From the NCBI GenBank assembly GCA_020062665.1, contig JAGUVW010000015.1:1-64000 (forward strand): a stretch of DNA of 64,000 nucleotides. The letters are read 5' to 3'. The notes below the pieces were generated by a model. That model did no database searches. It was not told the DNA's origin and was given only the letters and a program-made list of their open reading frames with translations. The DNA is from Pseudomonadales bacterium (GTDB lineage Bacteria > Pseudomonadota > Gammaproteobacteria > Pseudomonadales > Ketobacteraceae). Position numbers and translations under genes: made by a program. Below, piece by piece: positions 44,743 to 51,904 of this stretch (positions within the stretch are counted from its first letter, which is position 1; the number at the start of each line of letters is the position of its first letter).

Positions 44743-45843
44743 CTAACGGGCTGACGCTGCAGCTTCGGAAACCGGTTCTTCGATCAGATGCACAGTGCGG
44801 GTCGGGAAGGCGAACTCTGCGCCGTGGCGTTCCACAATGCTGGCAATGCGAAACAGGACATCCTGCTTCACCTCGTGGAATTTGATCCAATTGGTGGTAA
44901 GGGTGAAAGTATAAATGAAGAAGTCCAGCGATGACGCGCCGTACTGGTTGAAATTCACGATGAGGGTCTGGCTGTTGTCGATTTCGGGGTGCTCTTTCAG
45001 CATCGCCTTCACATCGCCGATGATGGCCGGCAGCTTGGTCATATCCTGGTAACGCACACCCATTGTTTCATAGATGCGGCGATGACTCATGCGCGACGGA
45101 TTTTCCAGCGCGATGCTGGCGAAGGTGGCATTGGGCACATACAGCGGCCGCTTGTCGAAGGTGCGGATGACCGTAAGGCGCCAGCCGATGTGCTCTACCG
45201 TACCTTCGATCTGGCGATCCGGCGAACGCACCCAGTCACCGACGGAAAACGGCCGATCCAGGTAGATCATCAGGCCGCCGAAAAAATTCGCCAGCAGATC
45301 CTTGGCAGCAAAACCCACGGCGATACCGCCAATTCCGCCAAATGCCAGTACCCCGGATATCGAAATGCCGAGGGACTGCGCAACCACCAGGCCACCGGTA
45401 ATCAGCACCGCCAGCCGCAACAGGCGTGCGATGGCCGTCACTGTGGTGGCATCCACCGGTTCGCGGCGATAGGCGGGACCCTTCATCAGCTCCTCGACCT
45501 TGCCGATCAGCCGCACCAGGAACCAGATGACGATGGAGATGAATGCCACCAGATAGGTCGGTTCGACCACATCGTTGATTGTGTCGTCGAGCAGCGGCTC
45601 CATGATCTTGCAAACCAGCCGGGTACCCACTGCAATTATGAAGAAATGGGCAGGACGATTGACTGCCCAGATCAGAGCGTCATCCCACAGGTTCTGGGTC
45701 TTGGCAAAGCGCTGCTCCAGCCGCGCGAGAGATTTGCCAGCAAAAAAATTCAGCAACAACGTGACGAACACCACGATGAACACCAGCACGATCCAGTCGC
45801 GGCTGCCTGTCACCTGGGCCATCCAGTCAATCAGTTGTTCCAT
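44743..45843 (-). CDS. MscS-family mechanosensitive channel
   Basis: A 366-aa inner-membrane protein with about four N-terminal segments and the pore-lining Gly/Ala-rich segment ISGVLAFGGIGGIAVGFAAKDLLANFFGGLMIYLDRPF, followed by the MscS beta domain (GTVEHIGWRLTVIRTFDKRPLYVPNATF) and a C-terminal alpha/beta domain. Such channels open under membrane tension and release solutes upon osmotic downshift. The start ATG overlaps the nagZ stop by 1 nt. Its length places it among medium MscS homologues (YnaI/YbdG-like). Confidence 0.9.
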   Translation of the reverse strand: MEQLIDWMAQVTGSRDWIVLVFIVVFVTLLLNFFAGKSLARLEQRFAKTQNLWDDALIWAVNRPAHFFIIAVGTRLVCKIMEPLLDDTINDVVEPTYLVAFISIVIWFLVRLIGKVEELMKGPAYRREPVDATTVTAIARLLRLAVLITGGLVVAQSLGISISGVLAFGGIGGIAVGFAAKDLLANFFGGLMIYLDRPFSVGDWVRSPDRQIEGTVEHIGWRLTVIRTFDKRPLYVPNATFASIALENPSRMSHRRIYETMGVRYQDMTKLPAIIGDVKAMLKEHPEIDNSQTLIVNFNQYGASSLDFFIYTFTLTTNWIKFHEVKQDVLFRIASIVERHGAEFAFPTRTVHLIEEPVSEAAASAR

Positions 45844-46862
45844 CAGGTCAGAGTCCTCGTTTGCATATTCACCTGCAGCGACTGGTAGCGGGCGCTGGCC
45901 ACCAGCCTGTCCCAGTCCACCCGGCGCCGGGCGCGCATCCGTTGCAGGCGCGCCTGATTCACTGCCAGCGGCTGATGCTGCAGATGCTCGATCACTGCCG
46001 ACGCACCCATCGGATTATTGCAGACGAGCACCATATCGCAACCGGCATCCAGCGCCGCCTGCGCGCGCTCACCATAACCGCCTGCCACGCTGGCGCCTTC
46101 CATACTGAGATCGTCGCTGAAGATAACACCGTCGAATTGCAGTTCGGAGCGCAGCACCTGCTGCAGCCAGAACGGGGAAAAGCCGGCCGGCCGCGCATCC
46201 ACCTGCGGATAGATCACGTGGGCAGGCATCACGGCATCCAGCGTACGCGCCAGTTGGGTAAACGTCTGCAGATCGCTGGCGCGGATATCATCGAGGCCGC
46301 GCTCATCCACCGGAATCGCGTGGTGGGAATCCGCTTCCACCCAACCATGGCCGGGGAAATGTTTACCGGTAGCGGCCATGCCCGCGTCGTGCATGCCCTC
46401 GATGTAATTGCGACCCAGCGCCACCACTGCCTGCGGTGATCCGTGGAATGCGCGATCGCCCACCACCCGGCTGCGACCTACATTCAAATCCAGCACTGGC
46501 GCAAAGGAAATATCAAAGCCCAGCGCCAACATTTCCGACGCCATCAGCCAGCCCCACTCCTTCGCCGCCTGCATGGCCTCTACCGGGGATTCATCCCACC
46601 ATTTTCCCAGCCGGCCCAATGCGGGCAGAGCTGTCACACCCTGCTTCACCCGCTGCACCCGGCCACCTTCCTGATCCACCGCCAGAATCAGTTCCGGCCG
46701 CACCTCACGAATCGACGCCAGCAGTTCCTTCACCTGCGCCAGCGATTGGATATTGCGTGCGAACAGGATGACACCGCCCACCACCGGATGCGTGATGCGC
46801 TCGCGCTCCGCCGCCGACAGTGCGGTGCCTTCCAGATCCAGCATCAAGGGGCCCAGGGTCAT
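45843..46862 (-). CDS. nagZ: beta-N-acetylhexosaminidase NagZ
   Basis: A 339-aa family 3 glycoside hydrolase with the signature KHFPGHGWVEADSHHAIP (catalytic His-Asp pair), LAVDQEGGRVQRVK and the nucleophile region GVIFSDDLSMEGA. NagZ removes GlcNAc from anhydro-muropeptides in the cytoplasm during cell-wall recycling; its products control AmpC induction in relatives. It has no signal peptide, as expected. It follows the L,D-transpeptidase gene by 36 nt and is directly coupled to mscS (1-nt overlap). Confidence 0.95.
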   Translation of the reverse strand: MTLGPLMLDLEGTALSAAERERITHPVVGGVILFARNIQSLAQVKELLASIREVRPELILAVDQEGGRVQRVKQGVTALPALGRLGKWWDESPVEAMQAAKEWGWLMASEMLALGFDISFAPVLDLNVGRSRVVGDRAFHGSPQAVVALGRNYIEGMHDAGMAATGKHFPGHGWVEADSHHAIPVDERGLDDIRASDLQTFTQLARTLDAVMPAHVIYPQVDARPAGFSPFWLQQVLRSELQFDGVIFSDDLSMEGASVAGGYGERAQAALDAGCDMVLVCNNPMGASAVIEHLQHQPLAVNQARLQRMRARRRVDWDRLVASARYQSLQVNMQTRTLT

Positions 46863-46898
46863 GGGATGAAGTGCTCCTGTTCGAAAATTGGGGGGAAT

Positions 46899-47387
46899 TC
46901 AGGCGGACGTGATCAGAACGGGCGTGCCCACCGGCACGCGCTCGAACAACTCTGCCACGTCGCGGTTGCGCATGCGGATGCAGCCGTGGGAACGCGGCTC
47001 GCCCATGGGTTCGGAATCCGGCGTGCCATGAATATAAATGTAACGACGCTGGGAATCCACGTTGCCGCCGCGATTCACACCGTGCTCCTCGCCGCAGAGC
47101 CAGAGGATGCGGGTGAGAATCCAGTCGCGACCGGGAAATTCGTCCGCCAGGCGGGCATCAAAGATTTCACCGGTAGGACGGCGGCCACGAAACACCGTAT
47201 TGAGCGGCTGGCCGGCACCGATCTTCGCGCGGATGCGATGAAGGCCCAGCGGCGTCTGGAAGGAACCCTGCTCGTTACCGGCACCCTTCAACGCAGTGGA
47301 CACCGGCCAGGACGCCAGCACCTTGCCGTCTTGTTCGAGGGAAAGTGTCTGCTGTGCGATGGAAATGGTGATCGACGGTTTATTCAT
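46899..47387 (-). CDS. L,D-transpeptidase (YkuD) without a signal peptide
   Basis: A 162-aa single YkuD domain: ITISIAQQTLSLEQDGKVLASWPVSTA at the N-terminus and the catalytic block IHGTPDSEPMGEPRSHGCIRMRN with His and Cys in HGCIRM. YkuD enzymes form 3-3 peptidoglycan crosslinks or attach lipoproteins, normally in the periplasm, but no signal or membrane segment is visible, so export route or cytosolic role is open. The ATG at 47387 overlaps the psrA stop (ATGAATAA); a start at 47396 is also possible. It is the second gene of the psrA operon. Confidence 0.9.
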   Translation of the reverse strand: MNKPSITISIAQQTLSLEQDGKVLASWPVSTALKGAGNEQGSFQTPLGLHRIRAKIGAGQPLNTVFRGRRPTGEIFDARLADEFPGRDWILTRILWLCGEEHGVNRGGNVDSQRRYIYIHGTPDSEPMGEPRSHGCIRMRNRDVAELFERVPVGTPVLITSA

Positions 47388-48015
47388 GCGCTGCATTATG
47401 CAGCCCCGCCGCCATGAACGCGGTGAGGCGACTCACAATAAAATCCACCGGCGTGCGACTGCCGGTATCGTTCTCGCTCATGGCCCGCAGCGCATCGAAG
47501 TTCGACATGGTGAAAATGGCAGTACCCAGCGCGAAATGGGTGTGCCAGAACAGATCCGCCGCCGTGGCGCCGGGCAGCGCGGGTTTCAGGTGCGACACGT
47601 AATGCTGGAACGCCTCACCATAACGCTCCCCCAGAAACCGCCGCAAATGGGCCTGGGACTGGGTATACGCCAACCCCAGCAACCGCATGAACGCCGTGGC
47701 CCGGTTCGAGCCCTTGCCGTGAATGTCGTACACCGATTGGGTCAACACCTGCAGCAGATCCTCCACGGTGAGCCGCGCCTTGGTTTCCTGCAGCAGATTC
47801 AGCTGCCGCTCCACTTCCGCCACCAACGGATCGAGGAAACGCACGAACACTGCCTGGATCAACGCCTTCTTGGAACCGAAATGGTAATTCACTGCTGCCA
47901 GATTCACCCCCGCCGCGCCAGTGATGGTACGCAGGGAGGTCTCGGCAAACCCCCGCTCGGCGAACAACACTTCTGCCGCATCAAGGATACGTTCAACTGT
48001 TTCTTTCTGTGCCAT
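47380..48015 (-). CDS. psrA: TetR-family regulator PsrA
   Basis: A 211-aa protein nearly identical over the first 70 residues to Pseudomonas PsrA (ETVERILDAAEVLFAERGF, then AGVNLAAVNYHFGSKKALIQAVF, the recognition helix). PsrA senses long-chain fatty acids; it represses fatty-acid degradation genes and itself, and activates rpoS in pseudomonads. The C-terminal ligand domain contains SQSQAHLRRFLGERYGEAF. Its promoter contains two PsrA boxes, which supports the call and predicts autorepression. It leads a six-gene operon (psrA to MTIP phosphorylase) as in P. aeruginosa, where nagZ and psrA are also adjacent. Confidence 0.93.
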   Translation of the reverse strand: MAQKETVERILDAAEVLFAERGFAETSLRTITGAAGVNLAAVNYHFGSKKALIQAVFVRFLDPLVAEVERQLNLLQETKARLTVEDLLQVLTQSVYDIHGKGSNRATAFMRLLGLAYTQSQAHLRRFLGERYGEAFQHYVSHLKPALPGATAADLFWHTHFALGTAIFTMSNFDALRAMSENDTGSRTPVDFIVSRLTAFMAAGLHNAAHE

Positions 48016-48022
48016 GGAATGG

Positions 48023-48063
48023 AGTCCTGCAAACGCTTGTTTGAAACTTACGTTTGCAGGACT
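48023..48063. promoter_or_regulatory. psrA operator: two PsrA boxes in a 13-bp-armed palindrome
   Basis: CAAAC-GCTT-GTTTG (48030-48043) is a perfect PsrA box; GAAAC-TTAC-GTTTG (48043-48056) is a second, sharing one base with it. Both lie inside a 41-bp inverted repeat, AGTCCTGCAAACG / CGTTTGCAGGACT (48023-48035 and 48051-48063), with perfect 13-bp arms. The boxes cover the -10 and start of the psrA promoter. Confidence 0.85.
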
Positions 48064-48073
48064 GGACTGTCAA
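48045..48073 (-). promoter_or_regulatory. psrA promoter
   Basis: On the minus strand a perfect -35 TTGACA (48068-48073) and a -10 TAAGTT (48045-48050) are 17 bp apart. The -10 lies inside the PsrA boxes, consistent with repression by blocking RNA polymerase. Confidence 0.7.
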
Positions 48074-48091
48074 GAACGGTCATGGGCGCGA

Positions 48092-49333
48092 TCAAAAATA
48101 GTAGACCAGCTCCACCTGCAGATAGTCGTCGTGACTGTTGGGCGCCAGCAGATAGATGCGGTAGGCATCCTCCACCAGCCAGGCCAGGGATTCCGGCGGC
48201 TTGCGACTGGAGAAAAACAGCATCTCCACGCTCAGCGTGAATGACTGCCCAAGCCGGCGATTGGCCTCCAGCGTCCACACCCGCTCATTATTGCGGTGAT
48301 CGTAGATCAGGCCGGCGATCAGATCGGTGGAGAACTCATCGTTGAACGCCAGCCGCGTACCCACCGCCACATCGTGATTGAGGTAAGCCGTGGCATCGTC
48401 GCCCCGCTCATCCCAGTTGTACTCAGTGATCAAGCCAATGTCGGCAGCCGTATCGAACACACCCTCAAAGGTATACTCGACCCCGAACACCGACGCCGCG
48501 TAACGGCCATCGCTCATGCCGCCACGGGAAATCGCCTCCAGTTTCCACAGCCACATTTCATGGGTGAACTGGGTTTCCAGTCCCACCTGCTCGATCTGCG
48601 GGTAGAACGGCACCAGAGCCAGCTCCCCTGTTCGCAAGTTCAGTTCCGGATCGCGGGAGGTACCGCCAAAATACGACAGCGCCACTTCCCAGCTGTCGAA
48701 GGAACCACTCCAGCGGGCGGCAAAATCAATGTGCTTTTCCTCGTCACCGGATTCATAGGTGGCCGCATCGCCGTCGACCACCACCGGCGAGCGCGGACGG
48801 CCTCCTTCGCCGGGAAAAGTGCGTTCCCGGAACCCGATCAGCGCAAACAGATCCAGAATTCCCCAGTCCCGCACCAGCGAGAAATTCAGCATCGGCTGCC
48901 CCAGCCGGGCCTCGCCGTCGTTGCGCTCCACCGTGTCCGCCTGATTGATGATGTCCACCAGATGCTGGAACTCCGTCACCCCCCAGAACACCGTGCGGAT
49001 ACCGCCGCGGAATTCCCACTGGTCACCTACATGAATCCAGGCCAGATCCTGGATGTCACCGTGAGTGCGCTCGTCATCGGCCTCCGACCAGCGATAGAAG
49101 GCCTCGACATCCAGCAGGTCAGCCCCATCGTTCCACTCGTGCCCATACTTGACCCGGCCACTCACCGACGCGGCGTTGTCCGGCGCGCCATAGGCCGAAT
49201 CCTGAAGGAAATAGCGATCCTCGATCCCCAGCTCAAAATCCCATTCCGCCAGTACGGACATGGAATGCAGCACCGCACACCCAATCAATGTCAGGCGCAG
49301 CAAATGCCGGCAGAACTGCCTCAGTGGCAACAT
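48092..49333 (-). CDS. outer-membrane beta-barrel protein of unknown function
   Basis: A 413-aa exported protein with a signal peptide (LTLIGCAVLHSMSVLA), alternating amphipathic strands (WDFELGIEDRYFLQD, VSGRVKYGHEWN, IDFAARWSGSFDSWEVALSYFGG) and a C-terminal aromatic end DYLQVELVYYF, the usual outer-membrane insertion signal. No porin family could be named; it resembles the DUF1302-like barrels found near lipid genes only in general style. AGGAAG precedes the ATG. It lies just upstream of psrA on the same strand, but psrA has its own promoter in the 76-nt gap. Confidence 0.75.
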   Translation of the reverse strand: MLPLRQFCRHLLRLTLIGCAVLHSMSVLAEWDFELGIEDRYFLQDSAYGAPDNAASVSGRVKYGHEWNDGADLLDVEAFYRWSEADDERTHGDIQDLAWIHVGDQWEFRGGIRTVFWGVTEFQHLVDIINQADTVERNDGEARLGQPMLNFSLVRDWGILDLFALIGFRERTFPGEGGRPRSPVVVDGDAATYESGDEEKHIDFAARWSGSFDSWEVALSYFGGTSRDPELNLRTGELALVPFYPQIEQVGLETQFTHEMWLWKLEAISRGGMSDGRYAASVFGVEYTFEGVFDTAADIGLITEYNWDERGDDATAYLNHDVAVGTRLAFNDEFSTDLIAGLIYDHRNNERVWTLEANRRLGQSFTLSVEMLFFSSRKPPESLAWLVEDAYRIYLLAPNSHDDYLQVELVYYF

Positions 49334-49642
49334 GCTTCCTCCAAAAATAAACGATTAGTCATTTTGTGACTGATCGTCACGATACAAAAGGGCCTGACAC
49401 AGGTCAACCGCGTTTAGATTTTGTCGGGTTAATGAAGACCGCCGATAGAGCGGGCGCGTCTAAATGGTAGCGTTTTCACCCAGGCATGCCGAGGCAAACC
49501 GTTGAACCACTGCAGAATTTTGTCTTCGCCCCCAATGCTGGCCGTGAACGGATGGCCGCACGCCCCTAACCCTTTTCGTGTCGAATCCGGCGACTGCACA
49601 CATACTTGCAGCGTCACACACCACGGGCGGGAGGACACCAAA
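49334..49642. other. divergent intergenic region with a short dyad
   Basis: A 309-bp gap between the barrel gene and the DUF6763 gene. The dyad GTGAC-TGATC-GTCAC (49366-49380) lies about 35-50 nt upstream of the barrel start and overlaps a second inverted repeat AGTCA / TGACT to its left. It resembles a CRP/Vfr site but has 7 instead of 6 bp between TGTGA and TCACG. Nothing else is recognised. Confidence 0.4.
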
Positions 49643-49972
49643 ATGCTACGTCGCAATGCCCCTGAAGTTGGAAGCTGGTACGAAGACGCCGAGCTGGGGC
49701 GCGTGTTTGAAGTGGTTTCGCTGGACGAGGACGATAATTCTGTCGCGATCCAGTATTTCGAAGGCGAAATCGAAGCGCTGGAACTGGATGCCTTCCTGCA
49801 GATGCCGCTGCGCACCATCGAACAGCCGGAGGACTGGAGTGGCCCTTTCGAACTGGATCGGGAAGACCGCTATGAAAGCGACTTCGCCGACAGTTTTGAA
49901 GAGCCTGACGAGCTGCTGATGCTCGATGGCGAAGGCGGCATGCATATCGAGGAAGGTGACGAAGAGTTCTGA
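49643..49972 (+). CDS. DUF6763-like conserved acidic protein
   Basis: A 109-aa acidic soluble protein: [23 protein letters not shown] at the start, [19 protein letters not shown] and [22 protein letters not shown]. The pattern fits a small family seen in pseudomonads (I recall it as DUF6763); no function is known. The ATG at 49643 has GGGAGGAC about 6 nt upstream, which decides against the longer frame to 49502. It lies 100 nt upstream of lexA on the same strand. Confidence 0.75.
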   Translation: MLRRNAPEVGSWYEDAELGRVFEVVSLDEDDNSVAIQYFEGEIEALELDAFLQMPLRTIEQPEDWSGPFELDREDRYESDFADSFEEPDELLMLDGEGGMHIEEGDEEF

Positions 49973-50000
49973 CAGCGCGTTTCCCTGCCAAATCAGGCCG

Positions 50001-50028
50001 TTGCATTCCGATTCAAACTGTATATACT
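50001..50028 (+). promoter_or_regulatory. lexA promoter
   Basis: A -35 TTGCAT (50001-50006) and a -10 TATACT (50023-50028) are 16 bp apart. The first LexA box overlaps the -10. Confidence 0.65.
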
Positions 50029-50033
50029 TCCAG
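50018..50033 (+). promoter_or_regulatory. LexA box 1
   Basis: CTG-TATATACTTC-CAG fits the CTG-N10-CAG SOS box with the usual TA-rich core. It covers the lexA -10. Confidence 0.9.
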
Positions 50034-50036
50034 TAT

Positions 50037-50052
50037 CTGTATATAAAAACAG
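50037..50052 (+). promoter_or_regulatory. LexA box 2
   Basis: CTG-TATATAAAAA-CAG, an excellent SOS box, 4 bp after box 1 and 20 bp before the lexA start. Paired boxes at lexA are known in other gammaproteobacteria and allow strong autorepression. Confidence 0.92.
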
Positions 50053-50072
50053 TTGGAGACGGGACGCGCTAT

Positions 50073-50681
50073 ATGGAAAAGCTCACCAAGCGTCAGGCGG
50101 AAATCCTCGCCCTGATCAAGCAGCACATCGAAGAATCGGGCATGCCGCCCACCCGCATGGACATCGCCGCTACCTTTGGCTTCAAATCCCCCAACGCTGC
50201 CGAAGAACATCTGCGCGCCCTGGAACGCAAGGGTGTGATCGAGATGGTACCGGGCGCGTCCCGTGGCATTCGCCTGATCGGCGCGGAAGACGAAGAGCCC
50301 GGCCTGCCCATCATCGGGCGCGTGGCCGCCGGCCACCCGGTGCTGGCCCAGGAAAACGTGCTGGGCTATTGCGAAGTCGCACCGCGCTTCTTCAAACCGA
50401 AAGCGGATTATTTTCTGCAGGTCAAAGGCTTGAGCATGAAGGATGCCGGCATTCTGGAAGGCGATCTGCTGGCGGTGCACAAAACCCGTGACGCCCAGCG
50501 CGGCCAGATCGTCGTGGCGCGCATCGGAGACGAAGTAACCGTCAAGCGCTTTGATCGCAAGCGCAACAAGATTCTGCTGCTGCCGGAAAATCCGGATTTC
50601 GAACCCATCGAAGTGGATCAGAACAGCGATGAATTCAGCATCGAAGGCCTGGGCGTGGGTGTGATCCGGCAAGGGTTGTAA
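50073..50681 (+). CDS. lexA: SOS repressor LexA
   Basis: A 202-aa repressor-protease. The N-terminal winged helix begins [19 protein letters not shown]; the self-cleavage bond is Ala86-Gly87 in VAAGHPV; the catalytic pair is Ser121 (GLSMKDAGI) and Lys158 (VTVKRF). It represses SOS genes until RecA-DNA filaments trigger self-cleavage. The ATG at 50073 fits the family and lies just after the two LexA boxes. The sulA gene that follows lexA in Pseudomonas is not present here; the next genes are on the other strand. Confidence 0.97.
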   Translation: MEKLTKRQAEILALIKQHIEESGMPPTRMDIAATFGFKSPNAAEEHLRALERKGVIEMVPGASRGIRLIGAEDEEPGLPIIGRVAAGHPVLAQENVLGYCEVAPRFFKPKADYFLQVKGLSMKDAGILEGDLLAVHKTRDAQRGQIVVARIGDEVTVKRFDRKRNKILLLPENPDFEPIEVDQNSDEFSIEGLGVGVIRQGL

Positions 50682-50795
50682 TGCGTGTGGGCGGGGCCTG
50701 GCTCCGCCCAACAGTAGGGATGCATCAACGCTGGTGTGAATCAGAAAGGAAGCAGAGAGAAATCAGACGGGACGCGAGAATATTATTCAGCCAAT

Positions 50796-51065
50796 TCAGT
50801 GCAGTACACCGGACACATCGTCGAACTCATCGAAGGCATACTCGTGATGCTCTTCGTGATGCTCCAGCACGTGGCCGTACACTTCGCCCACAGCCTGCAC
50901 ACCGGCTCCCACCATGGCTTTGCCGATATCGAGAGAATGCTCGCACAACAGCACACGCACCTCATCGGAAAACTTGATTTTGACCAGCGGCTCCCCCGCT
51001 CCATCGGCGCGCCGCAGCACGATTTCACCTGAGGACAACTCAACGATTTCTAACAGAGGGGACAT
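50796..51065 (-). CDS. small conserved protein of the lexA-topA interval
   Basis: An 89-aa soluble protein: LLEIVELSSGEIVLRRADGAGEPLVKIKFSDEVR, then a helical part ending in an acidic, His-rich tail (HVLEHHEEHHEYAFDEFDD). It sits where a small conserved gene lies between lexA and topA in P. aeruginosa (PA3009 position); homology to that gene is my inference. The ATG at 51065 has AAGG about 8 nt upstream; the frame is open to 51215. The His/Glu tail might bind metal. It follows the DUF6586 gene by 165 nt on the same strand. Confidence 0.75.
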   Translation of the reverse strand: MSPLLEIVELSSGEIVLRRADGAGEPLVKIKFSDEVRVLLCEHSLDIGKAMVGAGVQAVGEVYGHVLEHHEEHHEYAFDEFDDVSGVLH

Positions 51066-51230
51066 TCGCCAACCTTTTTCCAGAAGTGCCTGAAGTCGTT
51101 GAAGAAATCCATTTTTCGCTGAAAATCCGCTAGAAAAACGCTGATTCCCCAACCGCACATAGGTGGCAGATACTATCACGTTGCGCTCGGGCGTCACAAA
51201 CGAAACGCCCGGCATCCCGATATATTTTTT

Positions 51231-51746
51231 CTACCACTCCGCCAGGCGTTCTCTGATTTCATCTATCAGGCTGCGAAGTTTGTCATGCCAATCAGGAAGT
51301 TGCAGCAGATCATCTTCTTCCATGCTGACGCGCACTTCGATCGCGTTCAAATTCACCGGTGCTTTTGCCACGGTTGTGCTCGCAGGATCGAGATCCTGAA
51401 TGCGTTGCCATGCCGCCATCATGCGCTGCAACCAGCTGCCGGGTTGCGACAGCAGATCAAACAGCTGTTCGAGTTCAGGTACGGATTTTCCGGCGTCGTG
51501 CTGCGCGACAAGAATCGGTTGCAGTGACTGACCTGGCTGCCAGGGAATATCGTAGGTATGGGCCACTTCCCAGATCAACCCTTCGTACGCACCCACCAGA
51601 TGAAACACACAGGATTCGCGATGCGCCGCCAGCACCGCTTTCCGGTTCACCAGGCGCTCGTCTTTTTCTGTCATTTCAATAGCTTCGAGGTAGAAACCGG
51701 CAAAATACACTTTCTGGTTGGCTTTGCTGATTTTGTGTTTGGCCAT
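51231..51746 (-). CDS. DUF6586-like conserved protein
   Basis: A 171-aa helical soluble protein (ISKANQKVYFAGFYLEAIEM, RESCVFHLVGAYEGLIWEVAHTYDIP, WHDKLRSLIDEIRERLAEW). It matches the pattern of the PA3010 protein next to topA in Pseudomonas (DUF6586 as I recall). No function is known. The start ATG at 51746 is chosen over the longer frame to 51842 by family N-terminus and a GAG site upstream. Synteny with lexA and topA supports vertical inheritance. Confidence 0.78.
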   Translation of the reverse strand: MAKHKISKANQKVYFAGFYLEAIEMTEKDERLVNRKAVLAAHRESCVFHLVGAYEGLIWEVAHTYDIPWQPGQSLQPILVAQHDAGKSVPELEQLFDLLSQPGSWLQRMMAAWQRIQDLDPASTTVAKAPVNLNAIEVRVSMEEDDLLQLPDWHDKLRSLIDEIRERLAEW

Positions 51747-51904
51747 GATCGATCCACTCGCTGAAGACCGGCTTATTGTACGCGGGCACCGTACCCCGGA
51801 ATAGCGGCGAAAAGCCAATACTTGCCTATACTGAAAATGCATTCGCGTTGAATAGCAGTTGATTGTTTTCTCTGTCGTTTTGCGGCAGCAAACAAGGTGA
51901 ACCG

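Noticed and set aside
49365-49381. CRP/Vfr site upstream of the outer-membrane barrel gene
   Set aside because: The half-sites TGTGA and TCACG are 7 bp apart instead of 6, so it does not fit the consensus well enough to call.
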